Assembly (NCBI GenBank): GCA_902762795.1
Contig: CACWPM010000001.1
Span: 1 to 64,000, forward strand
DNA length: 64,000 nt
Reading direction: 5' to 3'
From: Fibrobacter succinogenes
GTDB taxonomy: Bacteria > Fibrobacterota > Fibrobacteria > Fibrobacterales > Fibrobacteraceae
Part shown: positions 31,965 to 42,400 of the stretch, piece by piece
Numbering within the stretch: the stretch's first letter is position 1
Layout: the number at the start of each line of letters is the position of its first letter
The notes under the pieces: generated by a model
What the model was told of the DNA's origin: nothing
Databases searched by the model: none
The model's input: only the letters and a program-made list of their open reading frames with translations
Position numbers and translations under genes: made by a program

Positions 31965-34169
31965 CTACACTTTCTCTATTCGTTTCTTCATTTGGCTTTT
32001 AATAAATTCATCACCTATCATGTTTATACGAGTTTCCAACTGATGTTGTTTAGTTTTCTTTTTTTTCATTATATCATCAATAATCTCTGCAATTTTGTTC
32101 TTCGCAAAATCACCTATAAAACAATTCATGAAAAAACTTTGATTCAACAACACACTTACATTTTGCGCAAAGGTCTCTTGTAACTCATATTTATTCTTAT
32201 CCAACATTTGTCCGTTTTCCATATACAAAATATTTGATGATGGTATATCCGACAGAATGAATGGTGAATGAGTCAATATAAAAATGTTGAAATTGTAATT
32301 TTGTTCAAACCTACATAGAGCATTTAGCATAGCTAATAATCGAGAAATAAATTGTCTTTGGTATTCTGGGTGAAAACAAATTTCAACTTCATCAAAAACC
32401 ATATTTATACTATGATACTTTATTGTATCATTTTTTACAGACATTATATTTCTTATATGGTATGCATGCGTTGAAAGAGTGTGCATCATCTGCAACTCAC
32501 CAGAACTTAATTCGCTTAAATTAATCTCATCTCTTTTCCAATATTTCCCATTCCACTTTATGCTTATTCCCTTGTTAAATCTTTCGTTACGTTCTTTACC
32601 ATTTCTTTTTGTTTTCAACAAACCTGCTGTCGTTGAAATAAAAAAGGCCTCTTTTGGAAGATTTTGCTTTGATTTTGCAACATCAACTGCCATACATCCC
32701 AAATAATTTTTTTGTTTTTTGTACTTATCCGTATCATTTAAAACAATTCTATTTAAATAAACTTCATATTTGAATATTGGAGGCGGGAAACTTGCTATAA
32801 TCTCATCTAAAGAAGCGTAAGAGCGAACAAATCCTTCTCTACAATATCGCCTATATGTAAATTCCTTATCAAGCCATTTTTTTGATTTCATCTCTTTTTC
32901 TTCAAACAAATTATTTTTTTTACACGAAAGAAAATTTATCGTCTGTTTAATTTTGGTCACTACATGCGACGAATCTTCTTTTATATGCTTGCATAAATCT
33001 TTAAGGTGATTCTTTCGATTTTTGTTATTAGTGTCATATATCGATAATTTCTCATTAATCCTATACAATTTATATGATTCATAATTTTCTATAATTTTTT
33101 CCATTTTCTTTTGCAAATACGCCAATGCAATCAACTGCAATTTTATTGACTCAGGAACATCTTTCAAATCGAAATCTTTATTATTCAATTGTTTTATTTT
33201 AAAATCAATTTCCAAATTAAATGATTTCACAATATTCAATAAAACACTATCTTTGTCAATCAATTGATTTATTACAGAAGTAATCAATTTCTCAATAGAA
33301 TATTTAGGGAATTTACGCTTTAGAAAATCCTCGTCTAAAGAAAAAGTTATTCTATCTAATGCATAGTCTCTAAATATATTTGTTTTGCTTTTTTCTCCAT
33401 CAATCAGTAGTGCTATCAATCTATACTTTGCAAGTTTTTTTTCTTTTTCCATATTAATAACACCATTATCTCGATATGGATTCAGCGTAATAGAACGAAC
33501 ATATCCGTCATTTTTATGAAAAATACTATTCAACCATATTTTTTCTTTTGAATCATTTTTGCCATCTCGATTATCATCCCAAGGCCGTCCAAAACTATTT
33601 ACATTTTCGGAAACATCATCTCGATGTTCATCTATGTTATAGACATTAGTATCACAAGCATAATTAGATGAAATAAAAGACTGCATGGAATAATTAGAAA
33701 CAATCGTGTAAAAAAAACTCTTTACGATGGTACGAATGGCATCATCATTAATTTCTTCTCTAGTTGCATTTCTTGAATTCAGATGAAAATTTGCAATAGT
33801 TTTTTTGGTATTGACTCGTATTAATTTAGTAGAATCCCCATCACACGAAAGAACATATTGAACATCATCCAACGAATAGTTAACATTTACATATAAGCCC
33901 TTAACATAGCACAATGATGTTGCGGCGGCTCTGTGATGTCCTCGTTCGAACATATAGGCAAAATTGTTAATAGCCATATACAGAACATCCATTAACGAAC
34001 TTTTGCCAGAGCCATTCTTTCCAACAATAGCTTGAATATTCACATGCGCACCCCATAAATTAGATGATTCTATGGAATGGAAAGTGTACAATCCCGGTTT
34101 CAAATTCTTGTAAAGAGACATATTTGCCTCCTTATTTTTTCTTATTTCTAAAGAATCTATTTTAAACAT
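31965..34169 (-). CDS. Large AAA ATPase of an ATPase-HNH (Septu-like) pair
   Basis: 734 residues, longer than typical PtuA (about 500). Walker A is IVGKNGSGKSSLMD, the signature is LSELSSGELQMMHTL, Walker B is MVFDEVEICFHPEYQ, and ILTHSPFILSD holds the switch His. Between the two halves is a long charged insertion (residues about 130-480) with basic stretches and coiled-coil-like segments. It starts with AGG seven bases before the ATG. It is 39 bases behind another ATPase gene and one base before the HNH gene. The locus is Septu-like but with two ATPases. AT-rich. Confidence 0.8.
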   Translation of the reverse strand: MFKIDSLEIRKNKEANMSLYKNLKPGLYTFHSIESSNLWGAHVNIQAIVGKNGSGKSSLMDVLYMAINNFAYMFERGHHRAAATSLCYVKGLYVNVNYSLDDVQYVLSCDGDSTKLIRVNTKKTIANFHLNSRNATREEINDDAIRTIVKSFFYTIVSNYSMQSFISSNYACDTNVYNIDEHRDDVSENVNSFGRPWDDNRDGKNDSKEKIWLNSIFHKNDGYVRSITLNPYRDNGVINMEKEKKLAKYRLIALLIDGEKSKTNIFRDYALDRITFSLDEDFLKRKFPKYSIEKLITSVINQLIDKDSVLLNIVKSFNLEIDFKIKQLNNKDFDLKDVPESIKLQLIALAYLQKKMEKIIENYESYKLYRINEKLSIYDTNNKNRKNHLKDLCKHIKEDSSHVVTKIKQTINFLSCKKNNLFEEKEMKSKKWLDKEFTYRRYCREGFVRSYASLDEIIASFPPPIFKYEVYLNRIVLNDTDKYKKQKNYLGCMAVDVAKSKQNLPKEAFFISTTAGLLKTKRNGKERNERFNKGISIKWNGKYWKRDEINLSELSSGELQMMHTLSTHAYHIRNIMSVKNDTIKYHSINMVFDEVEICFHPEYQRQFISRLLAMLNALCRFEQNYNFNIFILTHSPFILSDIPSSNILYMENGQMLDKNKYELQETFAQNVSVLLNQSFFMNCFIGDFAKNKIAEIIDDIMKKKKTKQHQLETRINMIGDEFIKSQMKKRIEKV

Positions 34170-34208
34170 TTGTTACCTGTTCTGCAAATTAAATGGATGT
34201 TGACTTCA

Positions 34209-36014
34209 TTACATTATTGAATCGACAGAAATTGGTTCGCCATTGTACTCAAATAGCTTTTTAAGAGCTTGTTTGATTACATTATTCTGTAATTTATAAA
34301 CCATACTCTTTTCCAAAAAATCATTCGGATTATTAGGGTCAAATTTCAAATGATCCGCTTCATTGTGAATTGCAGAAACAATATAAAAAACATCTGGAAC
34401 ATCAAAACCATGATCTAAGCAAAAATCAAGTTTGTCTGTAGTTTTATGAATCTCTAAAAAATCATTTTTTAATGTTGATTCTATTTTCTCATAACAAATT
34501 TTTTCCACTCTATGTCTGAGTGCCATAGCAACAGCATAAGGCTCATACGGTTCACGTTCTGAAAAATACTTATTCAATTCCTCAATAAGATAATTTTTCA
34601 AGACTTCTGTTTTTCCAAAAGTTTTTCGGAAACCAGATTTTGAAGATATTAATTCCGATGAATAATCAACCTTTTGCGGGTTGTAATGAAACAGATATTT
34701 GGACAAGTTGTTATAAAGGGAATTCGGCACATTCTTATTTGACAAACCTTCTCTATGTGCAATAAACATTTTCATAGCATTTCCTGAAATAGGTAAACTT
34801 TTCAAGAGATACTGAATATTGATTTTCTTTGATGAAAAAATATAACTTCTAAAATATTTTGGGTCCAAATGAGTCAATACACAAACATAAATTTCAGCAG
34901 ATAAATCTTTATTTAAAAAATTCGACAAATAGTATTGAGCAACTATTGTATTTGCATCATCTAAATAATCAAAGACTTCGTCTATTAACAAAAAATATTT
35001 CTTCCCTTCTTTAATTTTAGTCCTGAACTTAATCAATTCTGTCACAAAAGTCAAGACATCTCGCTGCCCATTAGACAATTCATTTGCATAAGGATATCGA
35101 ACTACCAAGGAATTTTTTATTTCTTCTGTCTTTATACCTTTCCATTCAGGACTTAACAAATTCAATGAGTCATCAAAAAGGCGCTTTTCTTTTTCATAAT
35201 TATAACGATCCATAAAACAGTTAATATATTTCTTTATTTCACCTCCCCATATTTTAATTATTTGATAGATTATAATGAATTCATCTAAAGCATCTTTAGC
35301 AAATCCATTTTCGTTTAATACGAGAGCAACTTGAGAATAACATTCATCTCTTTTTATTTCTGTAAATATAGACTCATCTATCAATGTTTTTATTTTTTCA
35401 GTAGTTCCCTTATAAGTATTTATTTTAGATACCACATTCTCTATCAAGGCCAAGCGCCGCTTTGTTGAACAAATTTTATCAAATAAATCCTTATAATTAT
35501 CCAATATTTTAACAAATTTAGGATCACCAAATAAGTCTTTTATATTAAAAAGAATCTTGCCATTCACACCAAAAGCTTTCTTCTTGCTTTCAAACTTATA
35601 CGATATCTCCGCTTTAGGAGGGATTGTATTTTTCACAACAATATCTGAGATATCCAAGTGATTTGTCACTAACGAAAACTTTCCCATATTTTTTTGAATT
35701 GAAGTCGCTTCTACATGGGATTTTATCACAACACATGTGATTTCATTCGATAATTTTGCGTCCTCCAAAATCTCCCCATTTAAGGTCATTGATAGAAAGG
35801 GCTCTCTAGACTCATCTTTCCTAAATTTATTTTCAACATCAACTCGTAATCCTTTTTTAGTCAATGAAGAAATAGCAGCGGCAAGCGAAGATTTGCCAAA
35901 TCCATTTGGAGCAATCAGTATATTCACCTTATTTGGAACCAATTCTAAATCAATATTTCCCCTTGAAGAATCATCAAATCCTTTTATATTTTTCACTGTA
36001 ATATTTGTAATCAT
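34209..36014 (-). CDS. Second AAA ATPase of the AT-rich cassette
   Basis: 601 residues. N-terminal MITNITVKNIKGFDDSSRG, Walker A APNGFGKSSLAA, signature ELSNGQRDVLTFVTEL, Walker B YFLLIDEVFDYLDDAN and LTHLDP. Same superfamily as RloA and PtuA but not obviously the same branch. The C-terminal 220 residues are a separate helical region (YEPYAVAMALRHRVEKICYEK, FYIVSAIHNEADHLKFDP). GAGG lies eight bases before the ATG. It follows hsdS directly and precedes the ATPase/HNH pair by 39 bases, so it may be the first gene of a three-gene system. Confidence 0.75.
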   Translation of the reverse strand: MITNITVKNIKGFDDSSRGNIDLELVPNKVNILIAPNGFGKSSLAAAISSLTKKGLRVDVENKFRKDESREPFLSMTLNGEILEDAKLSNEITCVVIKSHVEATSIQKNMGKFSLVTNHLDISDIVVKNTIPPKAEISYKFESKKKAFGVNGKILFNIKDLFGDPKFVKILDNYKDLFDKICSTKRRLALIENVVSKINTYKGTTEKIKTLIDESIFTEIKRDECYSQVALVLNENGFAKDALDEFIIIYQIIKIWGGEIKKYINCFMDRYNYEKEKRLFDDSLNLLSPEWKGIKTEEIKNSLVVRYPYANELSNGQRDVLTFVTELIKFRTKIKEGKKYFLLIDEVFDYLDDANTIVAQYYLSNFLNKDLSAEIYVCVLTHLDPKYFRSYIFSSKKINIQYLLKSLPISGNAMKMFIAHREGLSNKNVPNSLYNNLSKYLFHYNPQKVDYSSELISSKSGFRKTFGKTEVLKNYLIEELNKYFSEREPYEPYAVAMALRHRVEKICYEKIESTLKNDFLEIHKTTDKLDFCLDHGFDVPDVFYIVSAIHNEADHLKFDPNNPNDFLEKSMVYKLQNNVIKQALKKLFEYNGEPISVDSIM

Positions 36015-36038
36015 CTTATTGACCTCATATAATATTTT

Positions 36039-36164
36039 TTACTCTACTATTACTTGGCCGTTCATAAGGAGCGGGAGGAGTTTGTCGTGGAGGGTGGTAT
36101 TTTTTGGGGTGTTACCACACGGATTTGGAATTGCTAACGCAGTTCTATGGGAATAAAATTGCAT
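36039..36164 (-). pseudogene. Remnant of a second hsdS 3' end
   Basis: A 41-codon frame that begins inside the hsdS stop (TAATG). Its last 17 residues (LHDKLLPLLMNGQVIVE) repeat the intact HsdS end (LRDKLLPLLMNGQVEVK). The first half matches nothing. The DNA codons differ, so this is a diverged copy of an hsdS tail left by recombination or replacement, not a recent duplication. Confidence 0.75.
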
Positions 36165-37369
36165 TACTTGACCTCCACTTGGCCATTCATCAATAGTGGC
36201 AAGAGTTTATCTCGTAGTTTTGTGAGGCGAGAGATTTCCTTTTCATTATGATGTATTTGATTATACAACTTGGCTACAGTTTTATCAAATTGTTCCAATG
36301 TTTGCCTATCAGGAGAAATGATTGGCAGTTTCTTTATGATATCTGAAGTCATGCTTGGAACACCTGTTCCGGTATTCAATCTTTCAAAATCAAACATTTT
36401 TGCTGAGTAGAAAACAAACAATGCAGAGTGAGGAACAAGAACGGACGTATAGAACATTGTATCCACCGTCCACAACGGCTCATTACGATACATCACATTG
36501 TTCAGTGTTCCTTTTCTTGGGAATAAGACTGTTTCTCCATCATGAAGATATTCCGCAACATATCTCATTAACCCACCGGAACCATAGACAGGATAAGGAC
36601 CATCAGCAAGTTTGCTATGGTCTCGCCCATTTCCGATTTTCAAATAATCCCCAATAGTTTTTACTTCCCAGCCAGCAGGGATTTCCCTTTTGAGGGTGGG
36701 GTTGTAGGTCATGGGGCCGCCGGTGGTTTTGTAGGGGTGGCCGTTTTTGTCGGGGAAGTCGTATTGGACGAACCAGTAGTCGTATAGGCGTTTTGGCATT
36801 GCTTCGAGCTTCTGGTTCATCTTTTTGTTCAGGGCGATTTTGTCGCCTAACGCGGAAAGAACGGATGCGATTTTCTTTTGTTCCGGCAAAGAAGGCAATG
36901 GAATCCGCAAGGACTTTAAATCTGGAATATTTAAATTACTAACAATAGAGCCTGTTTGATCAATAATCTGAATCTGCTTTTGAACAAATTGACTTTGAAT
37001 AGCAAACAATATATAGTTTGGATCTGCAACATCTTTATTAACCTTTAGAAGAACCAGTCTTTGTCCCAAGCAACATTTTAGATTTTTTGGAATCATACAA
37101 ACAGCTCCCATTGGGGCTTCTCTTGATATCACTAAATCTTCAAATTCAGGACATGCTCTTTGTGTTCTCTTTTCAAAAGTTTCTTCATCAACAAAGAACC
37201 CATTTGAAAAATCTAAAGAACCATTAACAATATTGAAATTTCTAATGACACGAATTCCTTCGTTTTTCCATTCTGGTGTGGAATGAGGGCAATCAACAAC
37301 ATCACTGCACAAATCTCCTAACTTGTACATTTTCATGCCACAAATTTTTTCTTCTATTGTCATTTCCAT
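36164..37369 (-). CDS. hsdS: Type I restriction-modification specificity subunit HsdS
   Basis: About 401 residues: two target-recognition domains, each followed by a conserved helix. The first ends in LPSLPEQKKIASVLSALGDK with the spacer NKKMNQKLEAMPKRLYDYW. The second begins REIPAGWEVKTIGDYLKIGNG and ends in EKEISRLTKLRDKLLPLLMNG. Each domain reads one half of a bipartite DNA site. The start is uncertain: ATG at 37369 is chosen, with GTG at 37384 and later ATGs also open. The second hsdS tail behind the gene points to exchange of recognition domains. The neighbour upstream is the small membrane protein gene. Confidence 0.93.
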   Translation of the reverse strand: MEMTIEEKICGMKMYKLGDLCSDVVDCPHSTPEWKNEGIRVIRNFNIVNGSLDFSNGFFVDEETFEKRTQRACPEFEDLVISREAPMGAVCMIPKNLKCCLGQRLVLLKVNKDVADPNYILFAIQSQFVQKQIQIIDQTGSIVSNLNIPDLKSLRIPLPSLPEQKKIASVLSALGDKIALNKKMNQKLEAMPKRLYDYWFVQYDFPDKNGHPYKTTGGPMTYNPTLKREIPAGWEVKTIGDYLKIGNGRDHSKLADGPYPVYGSGGLMRYVAEYLHDGETVLFPRKGTLNNVMYRNEPLWTVDTMFYTSVLVPHSALFVFYSAKMFDFERLNTGTGVPSMTSDIIKKLPIISPDRQTLEQFDKTVAKLYNQIHHNEKEISRLTKLRDKLLPLLMNGQVEVK

Positions 37370-37392
37370 GTTTATTCTTATCACATCTTCAC

Positions 37393-37472
37393 TTAGATTG
37401 CTTCGTCGCTATCGCGCCTCGCAATGACGCTGCTTTCTTGACAAGGAGATTCCCGCCTTGGCGGGAATGACA
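37393..37472. repeat. Two dispersed repeats between hsdS and the small membrane protein gene
   Basis: 37393-37430 is a copy of the common ATTGCTTCGTCGCTATCGCG...CGCAATGAC repeat. 37446-37472 is AGATTCCCGCC-TTGG-CGGGAATGACA, related to 62171-62198 (ATTCCCGCC...GCGGGAATCC). Both are palindromic elements found between genes in many bacteria. They sit inside the restriction operon, where they may affect RNA stability. Confidence 0.7.
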
Positions 37473-37480
37473 TTTCAGCA

Positions 37481-37747
37481 TTACCATCTTCCTGCCTTTT
37501 TCTTTAAAAGTTTTACTCTAGCAAGGTCCATTCGAGTAAAACCCCATCCTGTAGCTGGAACAATCCCAATAGCATCCAATTCCGCTTGAGCTTCTTTCCG
37601 TTCCATTTCAGCCATTTCTTTTCTAGCCTGTTCCTCTTTTTCGGCTTCGTACTTGCGTTGCTTCTTGAAAATGACAATAGGAACTATAACTGCGGCTAAT
37701 GCTGCAAAGAATGATAATAAACTAATGCAAAGAGTTGCTATTTCCAT
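37481..37747 (-). CDS. Small membrane-anchored coiled-coil protein inside the hsd operon
   Basis: 88 residues, unrecognised. One N-terminal membrane segment (CISLLSFFAALAAVIVPIVIF), then a long charged helix rich in Lys, Glu and Arg (KKQRKYEAEKEEQARKEM), and a short end WGFTRMDLARVKLLKKKAG. It sits between hsdM (19 bases downstream of its stop) and hsdS in the same orientation. Small membrane proteins inside type I restriction operons are not a standard part of the system. Confidence 0.55.
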   Translation of the reverse strand: MEIATLCISLLSFFAALAAVIVPIVIFKKQRKYEAEKEEQARKEMAEMERKEAQAELDAIGIVPATGWGFTRMDLARVKLLKKKAGRW

Positions 37748-37766
37748 AATATTCCTTTTCTAGACC

Positions 37767-39416
37767 CTAATTGAATTTCAAGTTGCTCAGTTGTTTCTGG
37801 ATTTCCTTCTCGAGTTTGTGGCTTTCGGCGAACATGGCGGCGAGTTCTTCGGTGTCGGCTTTCATCTGGGCGTTGAATTCGTCGGCGGTAATGTCCACGT
37901 AGTCTATCTTGATGTCGAAATACTGGCCGGCGCTCAGGCTGTAGCCTTTTTCCTTAACTTCGCTGTAGGTCACGACTACGCTGAAGTCTTCGACGACTTT
38001 GGCCTTGCGGAAGGTGGTCACGATTTTCTCGATTTCGTCGTCTTCGAGGCGGACTTTCTTGAGGCCGTTCGCGTCCTTGTATTCCTTGCCGAGTTTGCTT
38101 GCATCAACGAGGGTGACCTTGTCGTTGTCGGTCTTTTTGCGGGTCTTGTCGAAGAAGAGCACGCTCACGTTGGTGCCGGTGTTCGCGAATACGTTGCTCG
38201 GCATGCTGACCACGCCATAGACGATGTGTTCGTCAACGATGCGTTCGAGGATTTTGTGCTCGATGCCGGATTTCGCGGTGATGAACCCGGTGGGGATTAC
38301 GATGGCGCCCTTGCCGCCCGACTTGATGCTGTTTACCACGTGCTGGATAAAGCAGGTGTAGATGGCCATGCTCTCCTTTTTCTTGTTCGGGACTTTCGGC
38401 ACGCCTGCCCAGAAACGGGCATTCCATTTCTTCTCGATGTCGTCGCGGGTGTCGCTGAAGTCCATCTTGAAGGGCGGATTGCTCACCACGTAATCGAACT
38501 GCTTGAGGCTCTTGCCGTCGTCGCTCTTGTGGTAGGGTTCCAGGAGGGTGTCGCCCTGCACGGCGTGATCGAGGCTAGATACGAGTCCGTTCAAGAGCAG
38601 GTTCAGCTTGAGCATTTTGTTACTGCGCTGCGAGATGTCCTGTGCAAAGATGGTGCAGCGGTCTTCGCCAATCTGGTGGCTGAGCGCCATGAGCAAGGTG
38701 CCGGTGCCTGCGCTGGGGTCGTAGCATTCTACGTTGTGCAGGTCGGCGTTGTCGCCCACCAAGAGGCGGGCCATGATTTTCGCGATGGCCTTGGGAGTGT
38801 AATATTCGGCGTACTTGCCGCCGCCTGCGGTGTTGTAGTCCTTGAGCAGGTATTCAAAGATGTCCGAGAAAAAGTCGTAGTGTTCAGCGAAGGCGTCTTC
38901 GAAGCTGAAGTTCACGAGTTTATCGACAAGGGCGCGGGCGAAGTTTGCACGCTGGGCGTCGTCGGTCACAAAGATGGTGAGCTTTTCGAAGATGGGGATT
39001 TTCGTCTCTTGCGCGGTCTTGGTGTAGAATACATCCAGGTTGTCCTTTGCGATGGCGACCATGGTCTCGTCAAAGATGACGTCGAAATCGCCCTTGGCCT
39101 GCTTGTTCCAGAGGTTTGCAATCAGGTAGTCGGGCTTGAACACCGGGACTTCGGGCGGCAAGAAGAGGCTTACCTTTTCGCGATCGGCCTTGCTGAGTTT
39201 CGCGTATTCCTCTTCCCACTTTTCGGATTTTTTGAGAGCCTTCAGGCAAGGGTCGTTAATTTTCTTGAGTTCGTAGCCGAACTTGTCGGCCATAAACTTG
39301 TACAGAAACACCTGGGTAATAATCTTGTATTCGTTGCCGTCATTGCCCATGCCGTATGTTTGGCAAGTGGCCTTGAGAGAGTCGATAAGGGCAATGGTCT
39401 TGTCTTTGATGTTCAT
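37767..39416 (-). CDS. hsdM: Type I restriction-modification methyltransferase subunit HsdM
   Basis: 549 residues. N-terminal helical domain (VFLYKFMADKFGYELKK), SAM-binding DPSAGTGTLLMA and the catalytic NPPF of adenine-N6 methyltransferases. With HsdS it methylates adenine in the recognition site; with HsdR it forms the restriction complex. The hsdR stop abuts the ATG (TAAATG). GC content is much higher than in the AT-rich ATPase cassette next to it. Length is normal for the family. Confidence 0.95.
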   Translation of the reverse strand: MNIKDKTIALIDSLKATCQTYGMGNDGNEYKIITQVFLYKFMADKFGYELKKINDPCLKALKKSEKWEEEYAKLSKADREKVSLFLPPEVPVFKPDYLIANLWNKQAKGDFDVIFDETMVAIAKDNLDVFYTKTAQETKIPIFEKLTIFVTDDAQRANFARALVDKLVNFSFEDAFAEHYDFFSDIFEYLLKDYNTAGGGKYAEYYTPKAIAKIMARLLVGDNADLHNVECYDPSAGTGTLLMALSHQIGEDRCTIFAQDISQRSNKMLKLNLLLNGLVSSLDHAVQGDTLLEPYHKSDDGKSLKQFDYVVSNPPFKMDFSDTRDDIEKKWNARFWAGVPKVPNKKKESMAIYTCFIQHVVNSIKSGGKGAIVIPTGFITAKSGIEHKILERIVDEHIVYGVVSMPSNVFANTGTNVSVLFFDKTRKKTDNDKVTLVDASKLGKEYKDANGLKKVRLEDDEIEKIVTTFRKAKVVEDFSVVVTYSEVKEKGYSLSAGQYFDIKIDYVDITADEFNAQMKADTEELAAMFAESHKLEKEIQKQLSNLKFN

Positions 39417-42400
39417 TTAATTTCCGTAGTAGGCGTTATACTGGTTTATGTACTGCTTGGCAATGCGCTGCTGGATAAACAGGTAATCGGGCATTTCGGG
39501 CTTGATTTGCGGAAAATGCGCAAGTCCGTCTGCAATTTCTTTCATCACGGTCTTGCCGAAGTAAGCGTCCTGCTTCAGGATGTCGTTGCGGTCGAAAACC
39601 TTCGCGTCAATCGTTCCCTTGATAGTCAAGAGAGCCTGCACAATTTCTTCGTCGAACTTTGAGATAATTGGCGCTTGGTGCTTGGGTTCGCGGGCCTTGT
39701 TCTCTTCGCGAATGCGCTTGTGGACGTAGGCGAATTTCGTGTCGCCGTTGTACTTGCGCAAGAGGGCGTCGTTTGATTTGCGAAGATCTTCGAGGCGTTT
39801 GAGGATATCGTTCATCGCCTGGTTCTGCTCGTTATAAACGGCAAGGTTTTCCGGGGTAAAGCCGTGCTTGTCAAAGATGCGCTTGAACTCCTGTTCCAAT
39901 TCAACAAACACAGGGTCTTCGTGGTCGAAGTTATCCAGGAACCCGCGGAGTGCGCGCTTGTATTTTTCACGCAGTTCCGTGCCGTTATCGATGATTTTCA
40001 GTTCTTCAGTGCCAATGCAGCTAAAGTTGAACTCGATGCTCATCATGGCTTCGTTCACAGCAAACTGAGTCGCTTCGCTGTTGGTCCATACCTCTTTCTG
40101 GTTAATCATCGCAATGCGGTGGTTCACTTCCGAAAGCATGAGCGGCAACTTTTCGATGTTCAGCTTTTCAAAGTCCTTTTTAAGGGCATCGTCACCGAAA
40201 GTACGTACAAGGTTCATCGCGTCCTTGGCGAGTTCCAACGCCTTGCGAAGTTCAATCAAAACCTTCTTGTCTTCAAGGCTAGAAATCTCGGTAGAGAAAA
40301 CTTCCGCATTGTCGGTGGTATAACTGAACAAAGCCTGACGTGCCACCTTCATGTGGTTGATAAGGGCATCCTTGTCTTCCATGACTTGGTTGTACATGTC
40401 GGGCAAGTTATCGTCCGGGTCAGTATCGGCGTCATTATAGCGGTTCAGTTCCTGCAAATATGCGGCATTGGTCTCGTCAAAATTCTTCTTGATGTCGGCA
40501 AAGTCAATCAGGAACCCGCGTTTCATATTCTTGTACGGGCGATTCACGCGTGTAATTGCCTGCAACAAATTATGATCTTCGATTTTGCGACCGAAATACA
40601 ATCGCTTGAGGCGCGGTGCATCAAAGCCCGTCAGCAACATGTTGTAAACAATCAGAATATCAATCGTGTAGTTCTTCTTGAAATCGTTGATAATCTGCTT
40701 GCGGGTTTCCTTGTCGTCGCTATCGAAGAGAATCAGGCCCGCTTTCAAGTTGATTTTCTGGATGCGGTTTTCATTGAGTTCGTCTTGAATCTCATTGAAG
40801 AACTTGTACAAGTTTCGTGCCTGTTCCGAAGATTCAGCAATAATCATGCCGCCAAGGTCGTTGTCGCCCTGCATGGCACGGAACTTCACCAAATCGTTGA
40901 TGATGTAGCGGAGCAACGCCTTCACGTATGTGGGGTGCCGAATAATCATGTCCTTCGAGACAGAACCCTTCTCCACCAGTTTCTGCACGCTTTCGTAAGC
41001 ATCGTTCAGCTTTTTGCGGTAACTGGTTTCGATATCTTCGCGAATAATCTTTAACGTATAGCCGTCTTGAATGGAACGGTCGTAATAATACGTGTGGAAG
41101 TAATCGCCAAAGACCTTGCAGCTCGCCTTTTCGCTCCCGATGAGCGGCGTGCCGGTAAGCGCAATCTTGATGGCGTTCTTGTCGGCGTTGAAAAGGTTCG
41201 AAAGGAAGCATCCGCCCGGTTTGTAGCCGCGATGTGCTTCGTCCATAATGAACACGCGTTGCAAATTCGTGGCGTAATTCGGGAGTTCCACTTTCTCAGT
41301 ATCGTTTTCAAATTTTTGGATGTTCACCACGGTAATTTCATCGACACCGGCGTTGCCCTGCAAGGCCTGCTGCGTGCGGAACTGCTCCATGAGTTCCGTG
41401 CGGGAATTTGCCGTTGTCACCTTGAGGCCGCGATTGCTCAATTCCTCGGTCGCCTGTTCCAGCAAATCTAGGCGGTCCACAATAAAGTAGAATTTCGCGA
41501 CTTTGTTCTGCTTGGCGTAATAGTCCTTGAGGACTTTGCTCAAGTGGAAAGAAAGTGCTGTCTTGCCCGAACCCTGCGTATGCCACACAATGCCGGACGT
41601 CGCACCCGCTGCCAGTTTTTCACGGATAATCATGGCCGCAAAAAATTGCTGGTAACGCATGATGTGCTTTTCGTGGCGGCTCTCGATTTGACCATCCTTC
41701 TCTTTTTCAACATGCAAGTAAGCGATGCCGTACTTGAGCAAAAAGAGCAAACGCTCCGGGCTCACCATAGAAGTAAGCACGCGGTTCGTGGGCGTGTTGA
41801 TATCGAGATTCGTCTTGTATTCCGGATTCTCTTTCAAGACCGGAACATTGAAATCCATCAGCACTCTCTTTTCGAGATCCGCAGGAATCGGCAAATAAGG
41901 ATAATTGGCGTGGAACGGCGCGATTGCCGCACGCTTAGGGTTCTCTTCCCTGAAGCAGTTGAAACGCGCCTCGCTTTTTGCCGCCGTGCAATAGAATACG
42001 CCTTCAATCGGGACAACGCCGCCCTTGGCATCGTACTCCATGTTGTTGGAGAATATCATCAACTGCGTGATGTTGATAAAACGACGGAACTTTTTCTTCG
42101 GAAAGCGCTCGTCGTTCATCCGCTTGCTTTCGGCCACCATGCCACCCACGTTATTCGGCTTCTTGACCTCGATAAACACGAGCGGGAGCCCATTGATGAA
42201 CAACGTAATGTCGGGGCGGAAACTTTCATCGCCATTCTTGCAAGTGAATTCCGCCGTGCAATGGTACGTGTTGTTTTCCGGATGTTCGAAATCAATCAAG
42301 CGAAGCGGAGAATAGCTGGTAAGGCGCTTGTAGAACTGCTGGCCCAAATCGTCGTCATCCAGTTCCTTCTGGATGTCCGAAAGCACGCTCTGCGCAGAAA

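Noticed and set aside
37791-39662. Long + strand frame of over 600 codons opposite hsdM
   Set aside because: The minus-strand frame encodes a clear HsdM and the end of HsdR; the antisense frame is a by-product of codon bias and has Val/Phe/His-rich composition.
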